Below are positions 19,208 to 28,234 of a stretch of DNA of 64,000 nucleotides, piece after piece. The translations under genes and the position numbers were made by a program. Source of the DNA: Rhodophyticola porphyridii (GTDB lineage: Bacteria; Pseudomonadota; Alphaproteobacteria; Rhodobacterales; Rhodobacteraceae); the NCBI RefSeq assembly GCF_003688285.1, contig NZ_RCNT01000006.1:124001-188000 (forward strand), given 5' to 3'. Below the pieces are notes generated by a model. It saw only the letters and a program-made list of their open reading frames with translations, ran no database searches and was not told where the DNA came from. Numbering within the stretch: the stretch's first letter is position 1; the number at the start of each line of letters is the position of its first letter.

Positions 19208-20451
19208 TCGTCTTCCGTGATGATCGCGTCAGCCCGCAATTCGGCCAGGAACCCGTTGGCATAGCTTTCCAGGCGTTGCTGGAACAGGGCCTGGCGTACC
19301 TCCTCGCGGCCGCCTTCGGGCAGCTCGGTCGAACGCCCGCAGAGCATCAGCACCTGCAGGATCTGGCCGTTGTTGCGGGTGATGCCAAAGGACATCTCGT
19401 TATCGTCGAGCTTCGCCAGTTCCAGTGATACATCCGCCGGCACGTCCTCGATCGGCAGGGACTGCCGGGTAAACCCGCCGGGGCGCACGCCATAGAGGTC
19501 GTCGCATACGTCCACTTCGTTGCGCAGACGCTGCGCCTCGGCGAGAGCGTCCTCGGAGCGTCCGCCCTCGATCGGGATCGTTGCGTATTCGACGGCGGTG
19601 ATCACCGGGGTCACGAAGTCGGTCTCTTCGAAATCGCGCAGCTGAAAGATCGCGATGGCCGGACCAAGGGGAACCGGCTCGGTCACATCACCCGGCCCAA
19701 GCGTCAGCACCAGAGACCGCAACCCGGGCGGCAGGCTGGACAGGGGCCGCCAGCCAAGCGACCCGCCAGCCCGTGCGGTGCCGGCGGCCGAAAAACGGCG
19801 CGCGGCGGCCGAAAATCCGCCGACATCGCCATCCAGCCTCTCCGAAAGCCGCTGGATCTGCGCGCGTGCTTCTTCCTGGTTTTGCGGGGTCAGCGGTATG
19901 ACCAGTTCGGCCAGCAGAATGCGCGCGCCCTGAGAGGATCCGCTCAACGTCAGTGCGCGGTCGATCTCTTCCTCCGTGACCTGCGCGCGCGGGCCGAAAC
20001 GGGTGCGCAGCACGTTGCGCCAGGTAACGCCGGCTGCCACGAAATCCCGGAATGTCTCGGCGGAAACACCTTCGGCCGCGATCGCCTGAATGAACTGTTC
20101 GGGTTCCAGATTGGCGCGGGCGGCGAACTCGGCCATCCCCTCCTCGACCTCCTCGGCGGAGGCGGTCAGGCCGAGCCTTTCGCCGGCCTGGGTTTGCAGA
20201 CGTTCATTGACGAGATCCTCGCGGGCTGTCTCACCCAGATCGCCTGGAGCGTTCAGAAGTTCCAGAAACCGGCGGCGTTGTTCGATCTCGTAATAGGTCA
20301 CCGCACGGTCGTTGACGGTGATCGCGGCCGTGAAGGGGCTTTGCTGCGCGTTTGTGGCGACAGGCGCCAGCGCAGCGGTCAGAGACAGGGCGCCGGCGAC
20401 GGCCATGGCGATCCAATCGGGCCGGGAAAACTGTTTTGCTCGCATGCTCAT
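19204..20451 (-). CDS. surA: SurA-type periplasmic chaperone / peptidyl-prolyl isomerase
   Basis: This protein of about 415 residues has an N-terminal signal sequence (hydrophobic core AMAVAGALSLTAALAP, cleavage likely after NAQ). A SurA-N-like helical domain (QQRRRFLELL onward) and a parvulin-type rotamase region follow. It would escort outer-membrane beta-barrels, including LptD, to the BAM complex. It follows lptD by 35 bp and is coupled to pdxA. The ATG at 20451 (MSMRAKQF) was chosen because GGACAAGAAACG precedes it; the ATG two codons later is an alternative. Confidence 0.9.
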   Translation of the reverse strand: MSMRAKQFSRPDWIAMAVAGALSLTAALAPVATNAQQSPFTAAITVNDRAVTYYEIEQRRRFLELLNAPGDLGETAREDLVNERLQTQAGERLGLTASAEEVEEGMAEFAARANLEPEQFIQAIAAEGVSAETFRDFVAAGVTWRNVLRTRFGPRAQVTEEEIDRALTLSGSSQGARILLAELVIPLTPQNQEEARAQIQRLSERLDGDVGGFSAAARRFSAAGTARAGGSLGWRPLSSLPPGLRSLVLTLGPGDVTEPVPLGPAIAIFQLRDFEETDFVTPVITAVEYATIPIEGGRSEDALAEAQRLRNEVDVCDDLYGVRPGGFTRQSLPIEDVPADVSLELAKLDDNEMSFGITRNNGQILQVLMLCGRSTELPEGGREEVRQALFQQRLESYANGFLAELRADAIITEDE

Positions 20452-20486
20452 CGTTTCTTGTCCGTTATCCTGTTGCGCAGTTCCGA

Positions 20487-22631
20487 TCAGTGGCAGCTGC
20501 GATCGTAGCGGCGGCCATCCCGCGTTGCGCCAAAGCCATTCAGCGCGACAGTCAGGCCCAATTCGGTTGACGGCTCCAACGTAGCCGAGGAGGTGAAGCG
20601 GCGCGAGAGGGAAAACTCCACATCGACGCATTCCGTTGCATAGCTCAACGCCAGCCCGGCCCGCGTCGGTTCGTCGGAGACGAAATCATAGCGCCAATCA
20701 ACCGCCGCGGCCCAAGCATTGTCGAAATCATAGCGGGCATCGAAAGACCATTCGGCCATATCCAGCGGGCGGCCCTCGGCCGGGTCTGCCCGCAGCCATG
20801 TGAAGCGGGAGGTGAGCCCGTGGGCCTCCCCGGTCCAGGAGACTGCAAGCTCGTTGGAGGTGAAATCGAACGCATCGTCGAACAGCATCCGGTTCATCAC
20901 GCTCAGATCCTGCCCGAGGCCCAGATTGGCAGAAAGCAGCCAATCGGATTGGCGCCCGTCCAGACCCGAGCCCGGCGTGAAAGGCCCGAACCCCCCTTCG
21001 CGGAAGACCCGGCCGACAGTAACGCCAAGCGACCAGCCAAGCGGGTCGGTGCGCGTATAGGTCACGCCGATATTCAGCCGCCGCCCGGTTTCGCGGGCGT
21101 CGTTGCCCGGAAACCGGTTGAGCGAAAAAAGATTGGCCTCGTCGAATTCCACCACCGCACTGTCCTCATTGGGGATCAGCGCCGTGTCGTCGTCGCTCCA
21201 GGCCAGTTGCACGGTCGGCTCGACCAGATGGGTCACGCCGCGCTCGCTGGTCATGGCCCATGGCCAGCGCAGTTCGACGGCGGCAAAGGGTGCGATCCGC
21301 GTTTCCTGATCCGGAAAGCTGCTGTCTTCCCGGATGTTGTAATAGTCGGCGTAGACCTCGGTTTCGATGGCCAGAAGCAACCCGGCGGGCAGCACCCAGT
21401 CCCGGCGCCAGTCTGCGCTTGCCGTCACGCGCCCGACATCGCGGCCAATCGCATCGGTGTCATCGACGCGGTAATGCGCATGGGTGCTGAAGCTGAGGGA
21501 GGCGATGCCGCCAAGCACCGCGGGTGTGTAGCGTCGGGTATACTCCGCATTCAGCGCCCGGTTCGGCAGGATGCGGTTGTCGTCGCCGTCGCGCAGCGAC
21601 GTGAAATAGGTCAGGCCGCCTTCTATATACTCGTCCCGGCGGGCCCGGCTGAAGGTGAGATGGCTTCGCAGCCGGTCTTCGTCGGAATAGCCATAGGCCA
21701 GAAGATAACTCCGGTCGGTGACGCCTTGCAGCCCGAAATCAAGCTGGAAATCGCGGGGCAGGTCGAATGTGCCTTCGGCAAAGACATACCCGCGCTGGTC
21801 GTCATTTGTCAGATCATCCCAGGTCAGGGCCCCGTCGACCTCGACAAACCCGTTGCGAAACGCCTGACGATAACGCGCCTCGATGCTCTGGCTTTGGCCA
21901 AGCGTCAGAAACGGGGTCAGCGTCAGGTCGGCATGGTCACCCAGTTCGATGAAATAGGGCAGGCGGATGCCAGTGCCGATCAGATCATTGCCGCGGATCG
22001 AGGGAACGAGAAAGCCGGTGGCGCGCTCCAGCGTCGGGTCGGGCAGGCGCAGGCGGGGGATATAGGCAAGCGGGATGCCAAGAGCCCGGAACTGCGCACC
22101 CTCGAAATATAATTGCCGTTCCAGTTGATCATGCACGATCCGCCGGGCGCGGATTTCCCAAAGTGGGACCGGGTTGCTCGCGCAGATCTCGCAGGAGGAG
22201 GCGACGGTCTGGTAAAGCTGCGTGTAGCGCCCCTCCGTCCGGTTGATCTCGGTTGCCGCGATCTGCAGTTGCCGGTCCAGCACCAGCCGCGCGGATTGCA
22301 GAATGCCGCTTTGCATGTCGGCGGACAACTCGGCGAACTCGGCGAAGAAAACGGTGCGCCCGTTGGCCTCGATCACGCTGAGCGGGCCTTGCACGACCAT
22401 TGTGTCGTTGACGCCGTCGTAGCGCACCGACTGGGCCCGCATCCGGCTGCCCTGATAAAACACCTCGACATTGCCGGTGGCCTCGATGACCTGGCTCGCG
22501 CCGTCGAACTCGATGCCGTCCGCGATCAGGGTGGCGGGCATCTGCTCCGCGGTCTGGGCGTCGGCCCCGGTCGCGCCAAGTGTGGCTGCGAACAGGGAGA
22601 GGGCCAGAAGAAGGGCGCGCAGCGGGCTCAT
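20487..22631 (-). CDS. lptD: LPS-assembly outer-membrane protein LptD
   Basis: This 714-residue beta-barrel translocon inserts lipopolysaccharide into the outer leaflet together with LptE. A signal peptide (MSPLRALLLALSLFAATLG) precedes an OstA-type N-terminal domain (residues 30-150) and then the 26-strand barrel region, rich in alternating aromatic residues. Its ATG overlaps the lptG stop, and surA follows. The grouping lptF-lptG-lptD-surA is the usual alphaproteobacterial envelope operon. Confidence 0.94.
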   Translation of the reverse strand: MSPLRALLLALSLFAATLGATGADAQTAEQMPATLIADGIEFDGASQVIEATGNVEVFYQGSRMRAQSVRYDGVNDTMVVQGPLSVIEANGRTVFFAEFAELSADMQSGILQSARLVLDRQLQIAATEINRTEGRYTQLYQTVASSCEICASNPVPLWEIRARRIVHDQLERQLYFEGAQFRALGIPLAYIPRLRLPDPTLERATGFLVPSIRGNDLIGTGIRLPYFIELGDHADLTLTPFLTLGQSQSIEARYRQAFRNGFVEVDGALTWDDLTNDDQRGYVFAEGTFDLPRDFQLDFGLQGVTDRSYLLAYGYSDEDRLRSHLTFSRARRDEYIEGGLTYFTSLRDGDDNRILPNRALNAEYTRRYTPAVLGGIASLSFSTHAHYRVDDTDAIGRDVGRVTASADWRRDWVLPAGLLLAIETEVYADYYNIREDSSFPDQETRIAPFAAVELRWPWAMTSERGVTHLVEPTVQLAWSDDDTALIPNEDSAVVEFDEANLFSLNRFPGNDARETGRRLNIGVTYTRTDPLGWSLGVTVGRVFREGGFGPFTPGSGLDGRQSDWLLSANLGLGQDLSVMNRMLFDDAFDFTSNELAVSWTGEAHGLTSRFTWLRADPAEGRPLDMAEWSFDARYDFDNAWAAAVDWRYDFVSDEPTRAGLALSYATECVDVEFSLSRRFTSSATLEPSTELGLTVALNGFGATRDGRRYDRSCH

Positions 22632-23725
22632 CCATCCTCCGTATGAAGCAAAAGGCCGAGGGCCAGAAGGATAGCAGCCAAAGGCGGCGTCCAGGCGACG
22701 ACCGAAATCGGAAGCTGGCCGGTCTCGCCCAGAACCTGTGCGAAGCTGCGAATGAAAAACACCCCAAACCCAAGCAGGATCGCCGACAGGACCATGACGC
22801 CGGTCTTTCCGAACCGCGTATGCCGCATCGTGAACCCTGCGGCGATCAGCACCATCGCGGCCAGCATCAGCGGATTGCTCAACTCCATCTGAAGCCAGAC
22901 CCGATGCTGAAGTGCGGCAAAACCCGCGCGGTTCAGTTGCCGGATGAAACCGGGCAACTCATAGATCGGAACGGTGGTGGGGCTGCCGAAACTGTCGCGG
23001 ATCTGTTCGCGGGTCAGAGTGGAGGGCAGGGTATGCGCGGCCAGCGTTTCGGCCTCGGCCTCGGGATTGGCACTGCCTGCCAGCGGCCAGATCTTCACAT
23101 TCTCAAGCGACCACGCCCCCAGTTCCAATTGTGCCGACCCGGCATCGATCCGGCGCTGCATGGTTCCCTGGTCGTCGAACACGAAGAAGCTGGCATTGCT
23201 GAGCACCGTGCCATCGGCATTGGACCTGTCCGCACGGATGACGGTCTGCCTTGCCTCGCTGCCCTGACGCAGCCACAAGCCCTCGGCGCTGACCGAAAGC
23301 GTACGCTCCTCGCCGGTCTGAAAGCGCGCGATGCTTTGCGAGTATTGCCGTTCCGTCGCCGCGACGATGGGGTTGAGCACGGTGACCCCCAGGACCCCGA
23401 GCAAGACCGCCACCACCACGGGCGACATCGTGCTGCGCAGGGCGGAACGTCCCGCCGCCCGCACGACCACCAGTTCCGAAGTGCGTGCTAACCCCAGGAA
23501 CAGGAACAGGGTCGCGATCATGATGAACAGCGGCAACATCTCGTAAAGCGTGCCGGGCAGATTAAGCAGCGCCAGCTGAAATGCCGCGTTCAGGCCGGCT
23601 TCGGGGTTGCCGATCCGGCGCAACTGTTCGGCCAGGTCGATGGGCAGCAGGATCGAGATGAAGACCCCAAGCACGATCGCAAAGGATCTCAGGAAGCGCC
23701 GTGCGATATACAGATGCAGGATCAT
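22628..23725 (-). CDS. lptG: LPS export ABC transporter permease LptG
   Basis: This 365-residue YjgP/YjgQ-family permease of the LptB2FG complex extracts LPS from the inner membrane. It has membrane helices near residues 12-34, 53-75, 95-115 and a C-terminal group (about 270-360), with a periplasmic jellyroll domain between. The start ATG at 23725 (MILHLYIARRFL) overlaps the lptF stop by 4 bp. lptF and lptG are neighbours; lptB and lptA are not in this window. Confidence 0.94.
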   Translation of the reverse strand: MILHLYIARRFLRSFAIVLGVFISILLPIDLAEQLRRIGNPEAGLNAAFQLALLNLPGTLYEMLPLFIMIATLFLFLGLARTSELVVVRAAGRSALRSTMSPVVVAVLLGVLGVTVLNPIVAATERQYSQSIARFQTGEERTLSVSAEGLWLRQGSEARQTVIRADRSNADGTVLSNASFFVFDDQGTMQRRIDAGSAQLELGAWSLENVKIWPLAGSANPEAEAETLAAHTLPSTLTREQIRDSFGSPTTVPIYELPGFIRQLNRAGFAALQHRVWLQMELSNPLMLAAMVLIAAGFTMRHTRFGKTGVMVLSAILLGFGVFFIRSFAQVLGETGQLPISVVAWTPPLAAILLALGLLLHTEDG

Positions 23726-24840
23726 GCCGCCGCCCGCCGTCGCGCCCGGGGCCCGCGCATTCCCCGGAGGGTCAGCCCGGCGACAATCAGAAGCGCCAGA
23801 AGCGGTTGCAGATAGATCAGCAGGATCTGTCCGCCCTCCCTGAGGGCCAGCGCTTCGGCCGCATTCCACGTCATCTGAAGCGGGATGATCAGAACCACCG
23901 CCAGCAGGATTTGCGGCCAGACCCCGAAACGGGAAAAGGAGCCAAGCATCAGCGTGGCCGCCCCGATCACCGGCACCAGCAGAACGAAAAGCGCGCGCGC
24001 GATCCGGCTGTGCCCCTCGAACTGCATGGCGGCGCGGTCAAATCCCTGTTCGGTGGCGAAATCCGGATCGGCGCGCAGCAGAACCGGCGTGGGCAACTCG
24101 CCGAGATCGTAGCGCCGCGCGTCCGGTGCCTCGATCAGACCAGCGATATCATAGGTGAAATCGTCGAACTCCACGATCGAAAGCCGCTGATCGGCGGCCG
24201 TTCGGGTCTGCGCCATCCCGTCGAACATCACCAGCCGCGGCCCGGCCTCGCCGCGAACCAGCAGCGCCCTGCGCGCGTTGTAGGTGGTTTCGGCGCCGAG
24301 GCTGGAGCGATCCTGCAGAAAAACATCCCGGAATTCGCCCAGTTCTGTGATCTCCCGGATATAGACGGTCAGCCCGGCGGTGGGGTGGATGAACTCCCCT
24401 TCGCGCAAAAGCCGCCCGGTCATGTCCTGGGTGACCTCGGCGCTGCGCTCGTTGAACTGGCCGCGGGCGGCGGGCGCCAGCACGTTGGCTAGAATGCCGA
24501 CCAGAACCGCCAGCAGCAGTCCGAACAGGGCCACGGGCCGCAACAGCCGGATCACACCCATGCCGGCGGTCTGCAGGACCACGAGTTCGGATTCGGCGAT
24601 CATCCGGTTGAAGATGTAAAGCGTGGCCACGAACGCCGAAACCGGCAGCACTGTCAGCATGATCTGCGGCAGGCTGAGCGCGGTGAACTCAAGAAAGACG
24701 GCGAGGTTCTGACCATCGGCGATCAGCGAGTCGAACAGGTCGACCGCTCGGTTGATCCAGTATACGGATATCAGGACAAGGCTGAAAAAGCCGAACAACA
24801 CCAGCAGTTGTGACAGGATATACCGGTCGTACCGCCCCAC
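23722..24840 (-). CDS. lptF: LPS export ABC transporter permease LptF
   Basis: This 372-residue partner permease of LptG has the same YjgP/YjgQ architecture: N-terminal helix after MGRYDRYILSQLL, two further helices, a periplasmic domain (residues 130-260) and three C-terminal helices. Translation begins at GTG 24840; an ATG just upstream is out of frame. It heads the minus-strand operon lptF-lptG-lptD-surA-pdxA and diverges from pepA across about 140 bp, which must hold both promoters. Confidence 0.94.
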   Translation of the reverse strand: MGRYDRYILSQLLVLFGFFSLVLISVYWINRAVDLFDSLIADGQNLAVFLEFTALSLPQIMLTVLPVSAFVATLYIFNRMIAESELVVLQTAGMGVIRLLRPVALFGLLLAVLVGILANVLAPAARGQFNERSAEVTQDMTGRLLREGEFIHPTAGLTVYIREITELGEFRDVFLQDRSSLGAETTYNARRALLVRGEAGPRLVMFDGMAQTRTAADQRLSIVEFDDFTYDIAGLIEAPDARRYDLGELPTPVLLRADPDFATEQGFDRAAMQFEGHSRIARALFVLLVPVIGAATLMLGSFSRFGVWPQILLAVVLIIPLQMTWNAAEALALREGGQILLIYLQPLLALLIVAGLTLRGMRGPRARRRAAA

Positions 24841-24981
24841 AGGTCATGCCCCTCATCTTGTGTCGTTCGTTGGTCTTTTACCCGGTTTTACTGCAATCCC
24901 GTCTCCGTTAACAGGCCCATCTGGTCATCCTCCGCGGCCCCGCCTAAGCTGCGGCAAATCTCGAACACCATGAGGCCCCGT

Positions 24982-26448
24982 ATGACCACCCCCATCGACA
25001 TCTCCTTCGCCGAAACCGACCTGAACGCCTTGCGCGAATTTGAGGGAAAGATTGCGGTTTTCGCAACTGAAGACGGTAAAATGGATGCCGGCGCCCGGCG
25101 CGCCAACCGGTTGACCAAGGGCGCGGTCGCGCGGATGCTGGATGCAAAGGGCTGGGGCAAGGTCAAGGAGGGCGAAGGCTTCGTGATGGGCTTCCCCGCC
25201 GGGGTTCTCGCCAGCGCGGTCATGGTTCTGAAACTGCCGCGCCGTCCGTCGACGGACCTGGCACGCAAGGCCGGCGCGAGCCTTGCCAAGTTCAAGGGCG
25301 ATGATCCGCTTCTGGTGGTGGCGGGCAATCTGAACCGGATCGAGGAGGTGTCGCTCGGGCTGGCGCTTCGCGCCTACAGCTTTACCGATCACAAGACCGA
25401 AGAAGTCGCCAAACCCGGCCCCGCCACGATCTTCTGCAGCAAACCCGAGGCGGTGGCTGCCGCGGCCAAACCGGCCATGGCACTGGCGGAAGGCGTGTTT
25501 TTCACCCGCGATCTGGTCAGCGAGCCGGCCAATGTGTTGACCACCGATGATTTCGCCGCCCGGCTGGCCGCAATGCAGGAAATCGGCCTTGAGGTCGAAA
25601 TCCTGGAAGAGGCGGACATGAAAAAGCTCGGCATGGGCGCGCTGCTGGGAGTGGGGCAGGGCAGCGATGCGCCTTCCAAGATCGTTGTGATGCAGTGGAA
25701 AGGTGGCGCCAAGGAAACGCCACTGGCGCTGGTCGGCAAGGGGGTGGTGTTCGACACCGGCGGCATCAGTCTCAAACCCGCGGCGGGCATGGAAGACATG
25801 ACGATGGACATGGGCGGCGCGGGCGTTGTCGCGGGCGTGATGCGCGCACTGGCTTTGCGCAAGGCGAAGGCAAATGTGGTCGGGCTGGTGGGCCTTGTCG
25901 AAAACATGCCCGGACCGAATGCGCAACGCCCCGGCGATGTGGTCAGATCCATGAAGGGCGACACGATCGAAGTGATCAACACCGATGCCGAGGGTCGGTT
26001 GGTTCTGGCCGATGTCATGTGGTATGCACAGGATCGGTTTGCGCCTTCCGCGATAGTCGATCTGGCGACGTTGACAGGTGCGATCATCATCGGCCTGGGT
26101 CATGAAAACGCCGGCGTTTTTTCCAATGACGACGGGTTCTGCAGCGCCTTTCTGAAAGCGGCAGAGGCCGAGGGCGAGGGCGCGTGGCGCATGCCATTGG
26201 GCGCGGCCTATGACGAAATGCTGAAATCCGAGGTGGCGGACATGAAAAATGTCGGGGGCCGACCTGCCGGCTCGATCACGGCGGCGCAGTTTCTGAAGCG
26301 GTTCGTGAAGGACGAGACCCCTTGGATCCATCTGGATATCGCGGGCGTGGCCAGCGTGAAATCGGACACGACACTTGCGCCCAAAGGGGCGACAGGCTGG
26401 GGCGTTCTGGCGCTCGACCGGCTGATCCGCGACCGGTACGAGGGCTGA
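24982..26448 (+). CDS. pepA: leucyl aminopeptidase, M17 family
   Basis: This 488-residue dizinc exopeptidase has the M17 metal and catalytic blocks VFDTGGISLKPAAGMEDM and NTDAEGRLVLADV. The first 160 residues form the regulatory N-terminal domain. It would remove N-terminal residues from cytoplasmic peptides; some homologues also bind DNA. I start it at ATG 24982 because GAGG lies 8 nt before it, although ATG 24970 is in frame. holC follows directly, a standard alphaproteobacterial arrangement. Confidence 0.95.
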   Translation: MTTPIDISFAETDLNALREFEGKIAVFATEDGKMDAGARRANRLTKGAVARMLDAKGWGKVKEGEGFVMGFPAGVLASAVMVLKLPRRPSTDLARKAGASLAKFKGDDPLLVVAGNLNRIEEVSLGLALRAYSFTDHKTEEVAKPGPATIFCSKPEAVAAAAKPAMALAEGVFFTRDLVSEPANVLTTDDFAARLAAMQEIGLEVEILEEADMKKLGMGALLGVGQGSDAPSKIVVMQWKGGAKETPLALVGKGVVFDTGGISLKPAAGMEDMTMDMGGAGVVAGVMRALALRKAKANVVGLVGLVENMPGPNAQRPGDVVRSMKGDTIEVINTDAEGRLVLADVMWYAQDRFAPSAIVDLATLTGAIIIGLGHENAGVFSNDDGFCSAFLKAAEAEGEGAWRMPLGAAYDEMLKSEVADMKNVGGRPAGSITAAQFLKRFVKDETPWIHLDIAGVASVKSDTTLAPKGATGWGVLALDRLIRDRYEG

Positions 26449-26451
26449 CGT

Positions 26452-26916
26452 TTGGGCGCTGCCTATTTCTACCATCTGACCCGGCGCCCGCTTGAAGAAA
26501 CGCTGGCCAGTCTTGCGGGCAAGGCGCGCGGGGCCGGCTGGCGGGTGGCGGTGCGCGCCCGGACCGATGCGATGGTGGAGCGGCTGGACGATCTGCTTTG
26601 GCTGCGCCCGGAGGACGGGTTTCTGCCCCATGGCCGCGTCGGGGGCGATCATGACGCGGAGCAACCGATCCTGTTGACGACCCTGACCGAGATGCCCAAC
26701 GGCGCCACCTGCCTGATGAGCGTCGAGGGCGCCCCGGTCGGGGCCGAGGAGGTCACGGCGCTGGACCGGGTTTGCATTCTGTTCGATGGGCACGATCCGG
26801 GCGCGGTGCAGCAGGCGCGGGAGCAATGGAAGATGCTCACAAATGCGGGCTGCGCCGCCCGATACTGGTCCGAAGAAGACGGCGCCTGGGAGATGAAAGC
26901 CGAAAGCGGTACCTGA
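26452..26916 (+). CDS. holC: DNA polymerase III chi subunit
   Basis: This 154-residue clamp-loader accessory protein links DNA polymerase III to SSB at the replication fork. The start GAAYFYHLTRRPLEETL and the later CILFDGHDPGAVQQAREQWK are characteristic of HolC. The initiation codon is TTG at 26452, 3 bp after the pepA stop, so translation probably depends on ribosomes finishing pepA. No ATG or GTG in frame would preserve the conserved N-terminus. Confidence 0.92.
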   Translation: MGAAYFYHLTRRPLEETLASLAGKARGAGWRVAVRARTDAMVERLDDLLWLRPEDGFLPHGRVGGDHDAEQPILLTTLTEMPNGATCLMSVEGAPVGAEEVTALDRVCILFDGHDPGAVQQAREQWKMLTNAGCAARYWSEEDGAWEMKAESGT

Positions 26917-26957
26917 TCGCCCGGGCCCGGCGTTGCGAGGCTATCCGTTCGGCGATG

Positions 26958-27539
26958 TCAGCGGGTCAGAACCAGTTCGCCGCCGGTGATCTCGATCCGG
27001 TCGAAGCGGTTCAGATAACTCATCCCAAGCAGGCTTTCGGCCATGGGCCCCGCATTCACCACCGCAGGCACATCCGTTTCCACCACCCCGCCAAGGGCCA
27101 CCTGATCCAGACGCACGGGGGCGGTTTCCACCAGGCCGTTCGCCGTCATCGCGCGGCCCGAGAAGACGAGACGGTCCATATCCACCCCGACGCGCATCGC
27201 GTCCTGCCGGGTCAGCACCATATCCGACGCGCCCGTGTCGACGACGAAGCGCACCGGCGTTTCGTTGATGTCCAGCATCAGGTAATAATGCCCGTCAGGC
27301 GCGCGCGGAACCTCGATCACGGCACCATCCAGTGCGGTCGATTGCCGGGGCAGCACCGTGCCGCGGATATCGCCCCAGACGCCGACCGCCACGATCGCGC
27401 CCAGAAAAATGAACACCCACATCGCGGCCTGCTGTGCCATCTTGCCCATCTGGTGCCGGTTCGCGACCAGAAGGTATCCGGCGATAACCGTACCGAAGAG
27501 CCCCAGATAGATAAAAGAGGCGATTTGATCTCCGCTCAT
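26958..27539 (-). CDS. TIGR02281-type clan AA retropepsin-like aspartic protease
   Basis: This 193-residue membrane protein has two N-terminal helices (about residues 7-24 and 38-57) and then a single-lobed aspartic protease domain. The active-site motif is FVVDTGASDMVLTR, with ENMR-like flap and C-terminal GMSYLNRF blocks. Such retropepsin-like proteins act as homodimers; the natural substrate is not known. ATG at 27539 starts MSGDQIASFIY. It lies 42 bp from the convergent holC end. Confidence 0.88.
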   Translation of the reverse strand: MSGDQIASFIYLGLFGTVIAGYLLVANRHQMGKMAQQAAMWVFIFLGAIVAVGVWGDIRGTVLPRQSTALDGAVIEVPRAPDGHYYLMLDINETPVRFVVDTGASDMVLTRQDAMRVGVDMDRLVFSGRAMTANGLVETAPVRLDQVALGGVVETDVPAVVNAGPMAESLLGMSYLNRFDRIEITGGELVLTR

Positions 27540-27580
27540 GCGCGACCCTCCATTCGCCTCTGATATAGGCGCTTCGGCGC

Positions 27581-28198
27581 TCAAATCACCTGCAGGTCGC
27601 GGAAACCGTCGATCACGAACTGCACTGAAAGCGCGGCCAGCAACATGCCAAGAATACGGGTCACCACATTGATGCCGACCGGCCCCAGCAGGCGTTCCAG
27701 CGGGCTGGCCAGCAGAAACAGCACGAAGACGCAAAGCAGCACCAGCACCATGACCCCGTGGATCATCGCGATATGAAGCGTATCGGTGCCGGGCTCACCC
27801 GCCAGCAGGATCATCGTGGTGATCGACCCGGGCCCCGCGATCAGCGGTATGGCCAGCGGAAACACCGACGGATCTTCGGGATGAGCAGCATCCGCCTGCC
27901 CCTGACGGCGCGGGGCGCGACGTTCGAACAGCATGTCGAGCGCCGTCAGAAACAGCAAGATGCCGCCCGCCATCCGAAAGGCGGGCATCGAGATGCCGAG
28001 GAAATTCAGCACGGCCTCCCCGGCCAGTCCGAAAAGCGTCAGCAAGGCCACCGCAACGAGACAGGCCCGGATCGCGATACCGCGGCGCGCCCGGGCGGTC
28101 ATGCCCTGGGTCAGCGCCACGAAAAGAGGGGCCATGCCGATCGGATCGATGATGACGAAAAGCGCCACGAAAGCGGGGATGGCGGTGGAAAAATCCAT
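27581..28198 (-). CDS. MarC-family integral membrane protein
   Basis: This 205-residue protein has six predicted membrane helices and the MarC signature region FVALFVIIDPIGMAPLFVAL near the N-terminus, plus PLAIPLIAGPGSITT in the middle. MarC/YchE/YhgN proteins were once linked to antibiotic resistance but their function remains undefined. It lies 37 bp after the ABC-F gene on the same strand. Confidence 0.9.
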   Translation of the reverse strand: MDFSTAIPAFVALFVIIDPIGMAPLFVALTQGMTARARRGIAIRACLVAVALLTLFGLAGEAVLNFLGISMPAFRMAGGILLFLTALDMLFERRAPRRQGQADAAHPEDPSVFPLAIPLIAGPGSITTMILLAGEPGTDTLHIAMIHGVMVLVLLCVFVLFLLASPLERLLGPVGINVVTRILGMLLAALSVQFVIDGFRDLQVI

Positions 28199-28234
28199 CG
28201 TCCTAGCCCTGCAGCCTTTTTGCGGGTGCCGCTG

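Noticed and set aside
24925-26826. 633-codon frame antisense to pepA and holC
   Set aside because: Covers two recognised genes on the other strand and has no family features.
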